DNA from: Kitasatospora sp. GAS204B
Lineage (GTDB): Bacteria > Actinomycetota > Actinomycetes > Streptomycetales > Streptomycetaceae
NCBI RefSeq assembly: GCF_029892155.1
Contig: NZ_JARZAG010000001.1
Location: 434,001 to 498,000, forward strand
Length of the DNA stretch: 64,000 nucleotides
Reading direction: 5' to 3'
Shown: in pieces, positions 43,084-51,329 of the stretch
Numbering within the stretch: position 1 is the stretch's first letter
Layout: each line of letters begins with the position of its first letter
The notes under the pieces: generated by a model
Seen by the model: only the letters and a program-made list of their open reading frames with translations
The model's database searches: none
Told to the model about the DNA's origin: nothing
Made by a program: the position numbers and the translations under genes

Positions 43084-43448
43084 ACCACTCGCAGTGGAAG
43101 ACCCGCCAGACCAGGAAGCTCCTGGGAGAGTCGGTCGAGGAGTCCCCGGCCTACCTGGAAGCCGGGTATGCCTTCGCACTTGGCCAGGCCGTCTACGACC
43201 GTCGTACCGAGCTCGGCCTGTCGCAGACCGAACTGGCGCGGCGCGCGGGCATGACCCAGCCGCAGATCTCCAACATCGAGGGCGGTGACGCGGTGCCGAC
43301 CTTGCCGCTGCTCACCCGCCTTGCCAAGGCCCTGGACGCGTCGCTGACCATCGACCTGGACGGCGATACCTCAGCTTTCGTCTTCACCCCGCACGACGGC
43401 CATGAGCCCGGCCAAGCACCCCCGGGCGGGCACCCGGCGGTGGCTTGA
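43080..43448 (+). CDS. XRE-family antitoxin (HigA-like)
   Basis: The 122-residue protein has a helix-turn-helix from about residue 38 to 92: LGQAVYDRRTELGLSQTELA, AGMTQPQISNIEGG, LTRLAKALDASLTIDL. This is the standard HigA/XRE antitoxin layout. The GTG start overlaps the toxin stop by four bases. The intact antitoxin beside a deleted toxin suggests that it persists as an autoregulator or protects against related toxins encoded elsewhere; the latter is inference. Confidence 0.9.
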   Translation: MNHSQWKTRQTRKLLGESVEESPAYLEAGYAFALGQAVYDRRTELGLSQTELARRAGMTQPQISNIEGGDAVPTLPLLTRLAKALDASLTIDLDGDTSAFVFTPHDGHEPGQAPPGGHPAVA

Positions 43449-43497
43449 CCTTCGGACAGCCGGCGCAGGCGGAACCTGACGAGGCTTCAACGAGCTC

Positions 43498-45135
43498 CTA
43501 CAGCTCCGTGACCCGCCCGTCCGCCACCGCAAGGCGCCGGTTGACCGAGACCGTCTCCAGCATCCGCCGGTCGTGCGTGACCAACAGCAGGGTGCCGGTG
43601 TAGGAGGCGAGCGCCGCCTCCAGCTGTTCGATCGCGGGCAGGTCCAGGTGGTTGGTCGGCTCGTCCAGGACCAGCAGGTTGACGCCGCGGGCCTGGAGCA
43701 GGGCCAGCGCCGCGCGGGTGCGTTCGCCGGGGGAGAGGGTGTCGGCGGGGCGCAGGACGTGGACGGCCTTGAGGCCGAACTTGGCCAGCAGGGTGCGCAC
43801 GTCGGCGGGGGAGAGCTCGGGGACGGCTGCCTCGAAGGCCGCCAGCAGGGTCTCGGTGCCGAAGAAGAGGCCGCGGGCCTGGTCCACCTCGCCGACCACC
43901 ACGCCCGAACCCAGGGCGGCCTGACCGGAGTCGAGTTCGAGCCGGCCCAACAGGGCGGCCAGCAGGGTGGACTTGCCCGCGCCGTTCGCGCCGGTGATCG
44001 CCACCCGGTCCGCCCAGTCGACCTGCAGGTCCACTGGGCCGAAGCCGAACTCACCGCGCTTCAGGGTGGCCTGACGGAGCGTCGCGACCACCGAGCCGGA
44101 GCGCGGGGCGACGGCGATCTCCATCTGCAGCTCCCACTCCTTGCGCGGCTCCTCGACCACGTCCAGGCGTTCGATCATCCGCTGGGTCTGCTTGGCCTTG
44201 GCGGCCTGCTTCTCCGAGGAGGAGGTCGAGGCGGTCTTGCGGAGCTTGTCGCTGTCCGGGCTCTTCTTGAGTGCGTTGCGCACGCCCTTGTCCGCCCAGC
44301 CCTTCTGCATCCGGGCCCGGGCCTCCAGGCCGGCCTTGGTGTCCGCGTACTCCTCGTACTCCTCGCGGGCGTGGCGGCGGGCCCGGGCCCGCTCCTCCAG
44401 GTAGGAGTCGTAGCCGCCGCCGTAGAGGTTGACCTGCTGCTGGGCCAGGTCGAGCTCCAGCACCCGGGTCACCGTGCGGGCCAGGAACTCGCGGTCGTGG
44501 CTGATCAGCACGGTGCCCGCGCGCAGGCCGGTGACGAACTCCTCCAGCCGGGCCAGGCCCGCCAGGTCCAGGTCGTTGGTGGGCTCGTCGAGCAGGAAGA
44601 CGTCGTAGCGGGAGAGCAGCAGCGAGGCCAGGCCCGCGCGGGCCGCCTGGCCGCCGGAGAGCGAGGTCATCTCCTGGTCCAGGCCGACGGCCAGGCCCAG
44701 CGAGTCGGCGACCTGCTCGGCGCGCTCCTCCAGGTCGGCGCCGCCCAGGTCCAGCCAGCGGTCCAGCGCCTCGGCGTAGGCGTCGTCGGCGCCGGCCCGG
44801 CCCTCGACCAGGCCCTCGGTGGCCTCGTCCAGCGCGGCCTGCGCGGCGGCGACGCCGGTGCGCCTGGCCAGGAAGGCGCGCACCGACTCGCCCGCGCGGC
44901 GCTCGGGCTCCTGCGGCAGGTGGCCGATGTTGGCGGAGCGCGGGCTGAGCGTGATCGAGCCGCTCTCGGGACGGTCCAGGCCGGCCAGCAGCCGCAGCAG
45001 CGTCGACTTGCCGGCCCCGTTGGCGCCGACCAGGCCGGTCACCTCGCCGGGGGCGACGACCAGGTCGAGCCCGGCGAAGAGGGTGCGGTCGCCGTGGCCG
45101 GCGGCGAGGTCCTTGGTTACGAGAGTGGCACTCAT
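43498..45135 (-). CDS. ABC-F family ATPase
   Basis: The 545-residue protein has two nucleotide-binding domains and no membrane segment. NBD1 has Walker [10 protein letters not shown] (about residue 37), signature SLSGGQAARAGL and Walker B VFLLDEPTNDLDL. NBD2 has GANGAGKST (about residue 374), a divergent signature TLSPGERTRAAL, and Walker B LLVLDEPTNHLDL. The charged linker between them contains LKKSPDSDKLRKTASTSSSE, typical of the arm region. ABC-F proteins act on ribosomes and often protect them from antibiotics; whether this is a resistance or translation factor is open. A TAGGAT -10 at 45151-45146 (minus) predicts a near-leaderless transcript. Confidence 0.93.
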   Translation of the reverse strand: MSATLVTKDLAAGHGDRTLFAGLDLVVAPGEVTGLVGANGAGKSTLLRLLAGLDRPESGSITLSPRSANIGHLPQEPERRAGESVRAFLARRTGVAAAQAALDEATEGLVEGRAGADDAYAEALDRWLDLGGADLEERAEQVADSLGLAVGLDQEMTSLSGGQAARAGLASLLLSRYDVFLLDEPTNDLDLAGLARLEEFVTGLRAGTVLISHDREFLARTVTRVLELDLAQQQVNLYGGGYDSYLEERARARRHAREEYEEYADTKAGLEARARMQKGWADKGVRNALKKSPDSDKLRKTASTSSSEKQAAKAKQTQRMIERLDVVEEPRKEWELQMEIAVAPRSGSVVATLRQATLKRGEFGFGPVDLQVDWADRVAITGANGAGKSTLLAALLGRLELDSGQAALGSGVVVGEVDQARGLFFGTETLLAAFEAAVPELSPADVRTLLAKFGLKAVHVLRPADTLSPGERTRAALALLQARGVNLLVLDEPTNHLDLPAIEQLEAALASYTGTLLLVTHDRRMLETVSVNRRLAVADGRVTEL

Positions 45136-45260
45136 GATGTGCCCGATCCTAAACGGCCGCGAATCGCGCAGATAAATCCTTTGCCGGGGCTGCCCCGCCG
45201 TCGTAGCGTTGGGTCCGTTGGTTCACCGGAACAGGAGAAGGCCGTTGCTCTACTGAGGTC

Positions 45261-45338
45261 ATGAGACACCGCTCCCGCGCTGCGTACTCGCGCGGTCGAC
45301 GAGCGTGCTCGGCCTCGGTCCGGAGTCGCCTTCCGTGA
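45261..45338 (+). CDS. Candidate 25-residue leader peptide of the ABC-F gene
   Basis: An ATG at 45261 opens a 25-codon frame ([20 protein letters not shown] plus five residues) ending at TGA 45336-45338. It lies 76 bp before the ABC-F start. The peptide is very rich in Arg and Ser. The start overlaps GAGACACCGC (45263-45272), which is exactly complementary to GCGGTGTCTC (45361-45370) just after the frame. GAGG precedes the ATG by two bases. The combination resembles ribosome-mediated attenuation leaders of antibiotic resistance genes, but coding is unproven. Confidence 0.4.
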   Translation: MRHRSRAAYSRGRRACSASVRSRLP

Positions 45339-45370
45339 TCCGTTCCCCCGTCGCCCTCCCGCGGTGTCTC
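45263..45370 (+). promoter_or_regulatory. Long-range 10-bp RNA pairing in the ABC-F leader
   Basis: GAGACACCGC (45263-45272) and GCGGTGTCTC (45361-45370) are perfect complements 88 nt apart and enclose the candidate leader peptide. The 3' arm ends 44 nt upstream of the ABC-F ATG. Ribosome position on the leader could open or close this helix. Confidence 0.5.
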
Positions 45371-45414
45371 CGTGTTGCCCCTTTCATCCCACGAGCAACC
45401 CGCAGGAGGCCCCC

Positions 45415-47025
45415 ATGGCATCGACGACCACCGCGATCCTCTGCACCGACCTCAGCTTCGAGTGGCCGGACGGCAAGCCCGTCCTGGAGCGCTTCCACCT
45501 CGCCGTCGGCCCCGGCCGGACCGGTCTGATCGGCCTCAACGGGGCCGGCAAGTCCACCCTGCTGCGACTGCTGGCGGGCGAACTCACGCCGTCCGGCGGC
45601 ACCGTGCGGATCGGTGGCGAGATCGGCTACCTGCCGCAGGACCTCGCGCTGGACACCGCGCTGCGGGTGGACGAGGCGCTGGGCATCCGCGAGCGCCGCG
45701 CGGCGCTGCACGCGATCGAGTCCGGGGACGTCGACGAGCGGCACTTCACCGTGCTCGGCGATGACTGGGACGTCGAGGAGCGGGCCCGCGCCACGCTGGA
45801 CAAGCTGGGCCTGGGCCGGCTCGAGCTGGACCGCACCACCGGCGAACTGTCCGGCGGCGAGGCCGTGTTGCTGCGGCTGGCGGCGCTGCTGATCGAGCGC
45901 CCCGACGTGCTGCTGCTGGACGAGCCGACCAACAACCTGGACCGCGCGGCCCGCGAGCGCCTCTACGAGGCGGTGGCGAGCTGGACCGGCGTGCTGGTCC
46001 TGGTCAGCCACGACCGCGAGCTGCTCCGCCGGGTGGACCAGATCGCCGACCTGCGGGACGGCGAAGTCACCTGGTACGGCGGCAACTTCGACGAGTACGA
46101 GCGGACCCTGGCGGCCGAGCAGGAGGCCGCCGAGCGGCTGGTCCGGGTCGCCGAGGCCGACGTCCACCGGCAGAAGCGGGACCTGGTGGAGGCCAACGTC
46201 CGCCTGGCCCGCAGCGCCAGTTACGGCAAGAAGCGCTCGATCACCAGGAACGACCCGAAGATCATCGCCGGTGCGCTCAAGCGACAGGCCGAGGTCACCG
46301 CAGGGCGGGTGCGCGGCCTGCACACCGAGCGGCTGGCCGAGGCCACCGAGCGGCTCAACGCCGCCGAGGACGCGGTGCGCGACGACGCCGAGATCCGGAT
46401 CGACCTGCCGCGCACCGAGGTCCCGGCCGGCCGCACCGTGCTGACCATGGAGAACGTCCGGCTCGCCTACGGCCACCAGGTCAAGCTGGACCTGCGCGGC
46501 CCCGAGCGGATCGCCCTGGTCGGGGCCAACGGCGCCGGCAAGTCCACCCTGCTGCGTACCATCGCCGGCGAACTGCCGCCGCTGGAGGGCGAGATCACCT
46601 GTCCGGTGCCGATCAGGTACCTGCCGCAGCGGCTCGACCTGCTGGACGACTCGCTGAGCGTGGCGCAGAACGTCAAGGCGTTGGCGCCGGCCGTCTCGGA
46701 CAACCAGATCCGGGCCAGGCTGGCCCGGTTCCTGTTCCGTGGCGGCCGGGCCGACCAGCGGGCCGGCACCCTCTCCGGCGGCGAGCGGTTCCGCGCCACG
46801 CTGGCCGCGCTGCTGCTCGCCGACCCGCCGCCGCAACTGCTGCTGCTCGACGAGCCGAGCAACAACCTCGACCTGGCGAGCATGCGCCAGCTCACCGACG
46901 CGCTGGAGTCCTACCAGGGCGCGCTGGTGGTGGTCAGCCACGACCTGCCGTTCCTGCGCGGGCTCGGGCTGACCCGGTGGCTGCGGCTGGACGAGGGCGG
47001 GTTGCGGCGGGTGGATCCGATGTGA
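45415..47025 (+). CDS. ABC-F family ATPase (second, divergent)
   Basis: The 536-residue tandem-NBD protein has Walker [10 protein letters not shown] (about residue 44), signature [12 protein letters not shown] and Walker [14 protein letters not shown] in the first half. The second half has [22 protein letters not shown] and [14 protein letters not shown] highly charged linker (about residues 220-330) lacks the residues of the other ABC-F in the window, so the two are not recent duplicates. The ribosome binding site CAGGAGG is strong. Its long leader with a possible peptide suggests inducible expression, as for macrolide-type resistance ABC-F genes; the drug is unknown. Confidence 0.93.
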   Translation: MASTTTAILCTDLSFEWPDGKPVLERFHLAVGPGRTGLIGLNGAGKSTLLRLLAGELTPSGGTVRIGGEIGYLPQDLALDTALRVDEALGIRERRAALHAIESGDVDERHFTVLGDDWDVEERARATLDKLGLGRLELDRTTGELSGGEAVLLRLAALLIERPDVLLLDEPTNNLDRAARERLYEAVASWTGVLVLVSHDRELLRRVDQIADLRDGEVTWYGGNFDEYERTLAAEQEAAERLVRVAEADVHRQKRDLVEANVRLARSASYGKKRSITRNDPKIIAGALKRQAEVTAGRVRGLHTERLAEATERLNAAEDAVRDDAEIRIDLPRTEVPAGRTVLTMENVRLAYGHQVKLDLRGPERIALVGANGAGKSTLLRTIAGELPPLEGEITCPVPIRYLPQRLDLLDDSLSVAQNVKALAPAVSDNQIRARLARFLFRGGRADQRAGTLSGGERFRATLAALLLADPPPQLLLLDEPSNNLDLASMRQLTDALESYQGALVVVSHDLPFLRGLGLTRWLRLDEGGLRRVDPM

Positions 47026-47046
47026 GGCGGGCGTGGTGCGAGGCGT

Positions 47047-47087
47047 CCGCGGTGCCCTCCCGTCCCCGGTGCGGGAGGGCACCGCGG
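47047..47087. terminator. Bidirectional terminator, perfect 16-bp stem
   Basis: CCGCGGTGCCCTCCCG (47047-47062) pairs exactly with 47072-47087 around a 9-nt loop, between the convergent ABC-F and membrane protein genes. Confidence 0.88.
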
Positions 47088-47107
47088 GCGGTCGGGCCGG
47101 TCGGGCG

Positions 47108-47977
47108 TCAAGCCCGCTGCGGGCCGGACGGAGAGGTCACGGGGGGCCGCGAGGCGATCGAAGGCGTGGGCAGGGCGGCCGCCAGCGACGACCAGAGCGG
47201 ATCGAGCGCGAGGGCGGACAGCTGCTCAGAACTCAGCAACAGCGTGTTGGTGTAGGGCACGGTCCGGCCGGTGCCCGGGCCCGGGATGTTGCTCACGTTC
47301 ACGATCACCCTGATCCCGTCGGGTCGGTCGAGCGTGGCGCTCCAGTCCTGCTCGCCGCCGGCAGCGCGAGAGGGGTGATGGACCAGCAGATGTGCGCCGC
47401 CGGGCTCTGCGCTGCCGGTGCAGTCGGGGCCGGCCGGTGAGCAGTTGCCGATCGGGGGCGCGGTCGGGTTCGGCCACGGTAGTGCGCGCTGGACGGTGAT
47501 CTCGAAGCTGCCGGCTCCTCGACCGTCCGTCCCGGTGATGGCGGCATAGCGCATCGACAACCCGTGCGGGTTGTCGTCCTGCGTCATCGGGTCGCTGAAC
47601 CGCAGATCGCCGGGCAGCTTCGCTTCGAACAGCGCCAGCAGTTGAGCGGCGGTGACCGGCGTCGTGGCGGTCGGTGGCGTGGTGGCCGTCGGCGCACCGC
47701 TCGGCGGCGCGGTGACCGCCGGGGCGGGACGGTCGGCCGCGCTCGGGGTCGACACCTCGGTGGACGGGCGCCCCTGCAGGGTCAGCACACCAAGGCCTGC
47801 GAGCATCGCCACGGTTGCGGTGCTCGCCACCACGGCACGCCGGCGCTTGCGGTGCCGGCCGCGCTGTGCGGCGCCGGTCGCCAACAACTCGATCGGCGGG
47901 GCGGGGGCCGCGTCGACGGCCTCGCGCAGGGCGAGGCCGAAGGCGTCCTCGAACGGGGTTTCGTCATCGAATGACAT
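47108..47977 (-). CDS. Single-pass membrane protein partner of the sigma factor
   Basis: The 289-residue protein has a cytoplasmic N-terminus with RGRHRKRRRAVVAST, one hydrophobic helix (VAMLAGLGVLTL, about residues 56-68), a Pro/Thr-rich periplasmic linker and a beta-type external domain with two nearby Cys (NCSPAGPDCTG). It directly follows the SigE-family sigma gene (58-bp gap). By its position it could be an anti-sigma factor or sensor, but no zinc anti-sigma motif is visible, so the role is a guess. Confidence 0.82.
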   Translation of the reverse strand: MSFDDETPFEDAFGLALREAVDAAPAPPIELLATGAAQRGRHRKRRRAVVASTATVAMLAGLGVLTLQGRPSTEVSTPSAADRPAPAVTAPPSGAPTATTPPTATTPVTAAQLLALFEAKLPGDLRFSDPMTQDDNPHGLSMRYAAITGTDGRGAGSFEITVQRALPWPNPTAPPIGNCSPAGPDCTGSAEPGGAHLLVHHPSRAAGGEQDWSATLDRPDGIRVIVNVSNIPGPGTGRTVPYTNTLLLSSEQLSALALDPLWSSLAAALPTPSIASRPPVTSPSGPQRA

Positions 47978-48035
47978 GGCGGGGCATCACTTTCACGAAG
48001 ATGCGAAGACACGAAGACACGGAGAGGTGCGGGAG

Positions 48036-48569
48036 TCAGGGCGCGTCGGCCCGCTCGGCGAAGTCGTCGCCCAGCAGCGCGCGCATCCGGCCCAGGGCGC
48101 GGTGGCTGCGCGAGCGCACGGCGGTGGAGGTCAGGCGCAGCGCCGCGGCGGTCTCCTCGACGCTGCGGTCCTCCCAGAAGCGCAGCACGAGCACCGCGCG
48201 GTCCGGCGCGGAGAGTTCGCGCAGCGCGTCCAGCAGGGTCAGGCGCAGGGTCGGGTCCCGGTCGGTGACGGCGACCTCGGCGAACTCGGCGGTGACCCGC
48301 TCGCCGCTGCTGCGCCGGCGACGCAGGCTCACGAAGGTGTTGACCAGGACGGTCTGCGCGTATCCGGCCGGATTCTCCAACCGGGACAGCCGCTTCCAGC
48401 GCGAGTACATCCGGCTGAGCGCCTCCTGCACCAGGTCCTCCGCCAGATGGGAGTCACCGCCGGTCAGCAGGTAGGCCGTTCTGTAGAGCTGCCCGCCTCG
48501 GGCCGCGGCGAAGTCCAGGAAGTCGAGCGGGCCTGGGAGCGCCGGTTCGGTCGTCGGTGAGTGGTCCAT
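48036..48569 (-). CDS. SigE-family ECF RNA polymerase sigma factor
   Basis: The 177-residue protein has sigma-2 (AYLLTGGDSHLAEDLVQEAL, VLVNTFVSLRRRRSSGE) and sigma-4 (LRELSAPDRAVLVLRFWEDR, TSTAVRSRSHRALGRMR) regions, the whole being the compact SigE-family type common in Streptomyces. It directs RNA polymerase to specific promoters under cell-envelope or other stress. A TTAGG -10-like element just before the ATG suggests a very short leader. The gene downstream encodes a membrane protein probably involved in its control. Confidence 0.94.
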   Translation of the reverse strand: MDHSPTTEPALPGPLDFLDFAAARGGQLYRTAYLLTGGDSHLAEDLVQEALSRMYSRWKRLSRLENPAGYAQTVLVNTFVSLRRRRSSGERVTAEFAEVAVTDRDPTLRLTLLDALRELSAPDRAVLVLRFWEDRSVEETAAALRLTSTAVRSRSHRALGRMRALLGDDFAERADAP

Positions 48570-48642
48570 GCCTGCCTAACGCAGTGGGTCGACCGGGATG
48601 TTGCAGCCGTTCCCAGGAAATCCCCAGACCCCTGTCCGGTCC

Positions 48643-48659
48643 GGTACCGCTCCGGTACC
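48643..48659. promoter_or_regulatory. Paired GGTACC sites, probable operator/promoter of the Fic-type locus
   Basis: Two GGTACC palindromes (48643-48648 and 48654-48659), both preceded by TCC, lie ten bases before the antitoxin ATG. A TACCCT -10 (48656-48661) overlapping the second would start a leaderless transcript at the ATG. Antitoxin autoregulation is likely. Confidence 0.5.
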
Positions 48660-48668
48660 CTGAAGCGC

Positions 48669-48896
48669 ATGCCGGCTCTCAACATCGAGTACACCGAGGC
48701 GGAATTGGCCGCGATTCGCGAGGCAGCGGCGGCCGACGGAAAGACCGTCAAGGCGTACGTACACGACCTGAGCGTGCGCGAGCAGCAGCGCCGAACCTTC
48801 GTCAACCACGCGGTGGCGTTCTGGAACGCGCACCTGGAAGAGTTCGACGCCGCCTTCCCGGAGGACACGCCCGCCGCTCGGCGCAGTGCGGCGTGA
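48669..48896 (+). CDS. Antitoxin partner of Fic-like toxin (RHH-type)
   Basis: The 75-residue protein starts MPALNIEYTEAELAAIREAA, continues DGKTVKAYVHDLSVREQQRR and ends in an acidic region. The beta strand followed by two helices is the ribbon-helix-helix layout of small antitoxins. Its TGA stop overlaps the next ATG by one base (TGATG), a typical antitoxin-first operon. No ribosome binding site is visible, consistent with leaderless start. Confidence 0.8.
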   Translation: MPALNIEYTEAELAAIREAAAADGKTVKAYVHDLSVREQQRRTFVNHAVAFWNAHLEEFDAAFPEDTPAARRSAA

Positions 48897-49267
48897 TGAT
48901 CCTGCACGTCGACATCCGCTGGCTCCTCGACGTCCAGGAGCAGGCGTCGCCCGAGGACCTGAGCGTGCGCGACTACTCCGCGCTGCAGGCCGCCGTGGCC
49001 CGGCACCGGGTGAACACCGCCCAACTCGGCCACGACGCCGACCCGGCCTGGTGCGCGGCCGCGTTGATGCACACCATCGTGCTGCTGCGCCCGCTGCCGG
49101 TGCGCAACAACCTCTACGCCTGCATGGCGACCGCGGCGTACATGCACGCGGCCAAGGAGGGCATCGACCCGCCGTACGGCGCCCTGGTGGAGCTGGCCCG
49201 GGACGTGGCCGACGCGAAGGCGGACATCTTCGTGGCGGCCGACCGGATCCGGGAGTGGCGGATCTGA
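48896..49267 (+). CDS. Fic/Doc-type toxin with degenerate Fic motif
   Basis: The 123-residue protein starts MILHVDIRWLLDVQEQASPE (a GTG one codon earlier is also possible). The region that in Doc/Fic proteins carries HxFxxGNKR reads LLRPLPVRNNLYACMATAAY here. The His, the Gly and the basic end of the motif are missing, while the helix frame with Asn and the following Ala-rich helix remain. This belongs to the actinobacterial Fic-family toxin-component group with diverged motif. AMPylation or phosphorylation activity by the usual chemistry is doubtful; a different mechanism is possible. Confidence 0.78.
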   Translation: MILHVDIRWLLDVQEQASPEDLSVRDYSALQAAVARHRVNTAQLGHDADPAWCAAALMHTIVLLRPLPVRNNLYACMATAAYMHAAKEGIDPPYGALVELARDVADAKADIFVAADRIREWRI

Positions 49268-49268
49268 C

Positions 49269-49295
49269 CCCTGACCTCGGATGTTGGGGTCAGGG
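49269..49295. terminator. Hairpin between the Fic-like toxin and Pr6Pr-type gene
   Basis: CCCTGACC (49269-49276) pairs with GGTCAGGG (49288-49295) around an 11-nt loop. It lies between convergent stops and is a modest bidirectional terminator. Confidence 0.6.
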
Positions 49296-49304
49296 ATGTT
49301 GCGG

Positions 49305-49958
49305 TCAGGCCGGCACCACGGCGGGCCGCAGTCGCCCGCGCACCGCCGTGCCGAGCCGGTCGAGCCCGACCACGGCCGTCGCCAGCACGATGAACTCCAC
49401 CGTCAGCTGGGCGATCTGCAGCCAGACGTAGCCGTAGCCGTGGGTGCTCGGGTCGAAGAAGAAGTACGGGTACTTGTTCGGGAAGCTCGGGAAGAGCGCC
49501 GCCCGGGCCATGGTCACCGCCGCGTAGCCGAGCGGGAAGGAGAGCCAGAGCGGGATGTCCTGCCAGCGCGAGGCGTTGCGCGGGCGCGCGCAGAGCCAGT
49601 CGAGCAGCACCAGCACCGGCGTGGCGTAGTGCAGCAGGAACAGCGACCAGTTGGTCAGCCGGTCCGGCCCGGAGACCAGCCCGGGCAGCGGGTTGGCGCC
49701 GTGGTTCAGCAGGATGTGCGCGACCAGGCCGGTGATCAGGATGTAGAGGGCGGCAGCGCCGCGCAGCCGGGGTGCGGGGGCGTCCACCGTGCCGCGCTTG
49801 ACCATCCAGTAGACCGCGCCGGCGAAGTAGCCGAAGACCAGCGTGTTGCTCTCCACCGTGAAGTAGACGAGCGAGCTGGTGCCGAGTGCCAGGCCCAGCC
49901 CGCTGGAGAGGACGATGGCCAGGCGCCACCAGAGCGCGGGTCGGGTCCAGATGTTCAC
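49305..49958 (-). CDS. Pr6Pr-family integral membrane protein
   Basis: The 217-residue protein starts VNIWTRPALWWRLAIVLSSG and has about six hydrophobic helices. Motifs are YFTVESNTLV, an AHILLNHGANP loop, HYATPVLVLLDWL and FPLGYAAVTMARAALFPSFP (core GYAAVTMARA), then YPYFFFDPSTHGYGYVWLQI (core YPYFFFDP). This FAR-17a/AIG1-like Pr6Pr pattern is known in actinobacteria without assigned function. The GTG at 49958 places helix one at the N-terminus; an upstream ATG would add a non-conserved tail. Confidence 0.85.
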   Translation of the reverse strand: MNIWTRPALWWRLAIVLSSGLGLALGTSSLVYFTVESNTLVFGYFAGAVYWMVKRGTVDAPAPRLRGAAALYILITGLVAHILLNHGANPLPGLVSGPDRLTNWSLFLLHYATPVLVLLDWLCARPRNASRWQDIPLWLSFPLGYAAVTMARAALFPSFPNKYPYFFFDPSTHGYGYVWLQIAQLTVEFIVLATAVVGLDRLGTAVRGRLRPAVVPA

Positions 49959-50019
49959 GGGGCGCTCACCGGTCTGTTCTGTCGGGCACGGGTCCGTCGT
50001 GCGGGCTGATCGCCGTACT

Positions 50020-50085
50020 CTACCCACGGGTAGCCGCCGATGGGAGTCGCGCGGGAGCCGCTCTTGTTACTCGCCGGTCACCGGC
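50020..50085. promoter_or_regulatory. Two palindromes upstream of the acyl-CoA operon
   Basis: CTACCC-AC-GGGTAG (50020-50033) and GCCGGT-C-ACCGGC (50073-50085) lie in the gap before the CoA transferase gene, upstream of a TACTGT -10 candidate (50110-50115). Either could be a repressor site; the regulator is not in the immediate neighbourhood. Confidence 0.45.
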
Positions 50086-50138
50086 ATACCATCCCGAGTG
50101 TTACAGCTCTACTGTCACGCTCGCGAGGAGGCGACCGG

Positions 50139-51329
50139 GTGACTGGGCCGTTGGCCGGGGTGCGGGTGGTCGAACTGGCCGGGATCGGCCCCGGGCCGTT
50201 CGCCGCGATGCTGCTCGGCGACCTGGGCGCGGACGTGGTGCGGGTGGACCGTCCGAGCGCATCGCCGCTGGCCGGCGACCCCGTGCTGGACCTGACCAAC
50301 CGCAACAAGCGCTCGGTCCTGCTCGACCTCAAGGCGCCGGGCGGACCCGACCGCCTGCTCGACCTGGTCGAGCGCGCCGACCTGCTGATCGAGGGCTACC
50401 GCCCCGGGGTGGCCGAGCGGCTCGGCGTCGGCCCCGAGGCCTGCCTGGCCCGCAACCCCGCTCTGGTCTACGGCCGGATGACCGGCTGGGGACAGGACGG
50501 ACCGCTGGCCGCCGCCGCCGGGCACGACATCGACTACATCGCGCTCAGCGGAGTGCTCTCGATGATCGGTCCGGCCGACGGGCCGCCGACCGTGCCGGCC
50601 AACCTGCTCGGCGACTACGCGGGCGGCTCGCTCTACCTGGTGGTCGGCCTGCTCGCCGGCCTCCAGCACGCCCGCGCTACCGGCCAGGGCCAGGTGGTGG
50701 ACGCCGCGATCGTGGACGGCAGCGCCCATCTGGCCACCCTCTTCTGGGGCCTGCTCGCCGAGGGGCGCTGGCAGGACCGCCGCGGCGTCAACTTCCTGGA
50801 CGGCAGCGCCCCTTGCTACGCCGTCTACCAGGCCGGCGACGGCGGCCAGTTCGCGGTCGGCGCGCTGGAGCCGCAGTTCTACGCCGAGTTCGCCCGGCTG
50901 CTCGACCTCGGCCCCGACGCCCCCGGCCAGTACGAGACCGCCCGCTGGCCCGAGTTGCGCGCGCTGATCGCCACCCGCTTCGCGAGCCGCGGCAGCGCCG
51001 AGTGGGACGCCGTCTTCACGGGCACCGACGCCTGCGTCACTCGAGTGCTGACGCTCCGCCAGGCTGCCGCCCATCCGCACCTGACGGCCCGCGGCACCTA
51101 CCCGACCCAGGACGGCGTGACCCAGCCGGCCCCCGCCCCGCGGTTCTCCGCCACCCCCACCGCGCTGCGCCGCCCGCCGGCCCGCCCCGGCGCCGACACC
51201 GCCGAAGTGGCCCGCGACTGGGACCTGCCCGAGCTTGCCCACCCGACCGACTCTGCTGACCCGATCAAGTCTGCTGACCCGACCGACTCTGCTGATTCGA
51301 CCAACTCCCCCGAGAGGCAGCAACCGTGA
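50139..51329 (+). CDS. CaiB/BaiF CoA transferase family, alpha-methylacyl-CoA racemase-like
   Basis: The 396-residue family III CoA protein has [30 protein letters not shown] (core [20 protein letters not shown]) and the racemase residues His in [11 protein letters not shown], Asp in LLGDYAGGS and Glu in [12 protein letters not shown], as in the M. tuberculosis MCR enzyme. It most likely interconverts R and S 2-methylacyl-CoA for beta-oxidation of branched chains. The ribosome binding site is GAGGAGG. A tail of three 6-residue repeats (KSADPTD-like) precedes the stop, which overlaps the thiolase start by four bases. Confidence 0.93.
   Translation: MTGPLAGVRVVELAGIGPGPFAAMLLGDLGADVVRVDRPSASPLAGDPVLDLTNRNKRSVLLDLKAPGGPDRLLDLVERADLLIEGYRPGVAERLGVGPEACLARNPALVYGRMTGWGQDGPLAAAAGHDIDYIALSGVLSMIGPADGPPTVPANLLGDYAGGSLYLVVGLLAGLQHARATGQGQVVDAAIVDGSAHLATLFWGLLAEGRWQDRRGVNFLDGSAPCYAVYQAGDGGQFAVGALEPQFYAEFARLLDLGPDAPGQYETARWPELRALIATRFASRGSAEWDAVFTGTDACVTRVLTLRQAAAHPHLTARGTYPTQDGVTQPAPAPRFSATPTALRRPPARPGADTAEVARDWDLPELAHPTDSADPIKSADPTDSADSTNSPERQQP
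51249..51302 (+). repeat. Three tandem 18-bp repeats in the CoA transferase C-terminus
   Basis: Units at 51249-51266, 51267-51284 and 51285-51302 have the core YCTGCTGAYYCGAYC and encode repeats of the type [12 protein letters not shown]. They lie after the conserved domain, in a disordered tail, and are a likely site of copy-number change. Confidence 0.8.

Noticed and set aside
43498..47025. Two ABC-F genes as a recent tandem duplication
   Set aside because: The linker regions, signature motifs and lengths differ clearly; they are divergent paralogues from different subfamilies.
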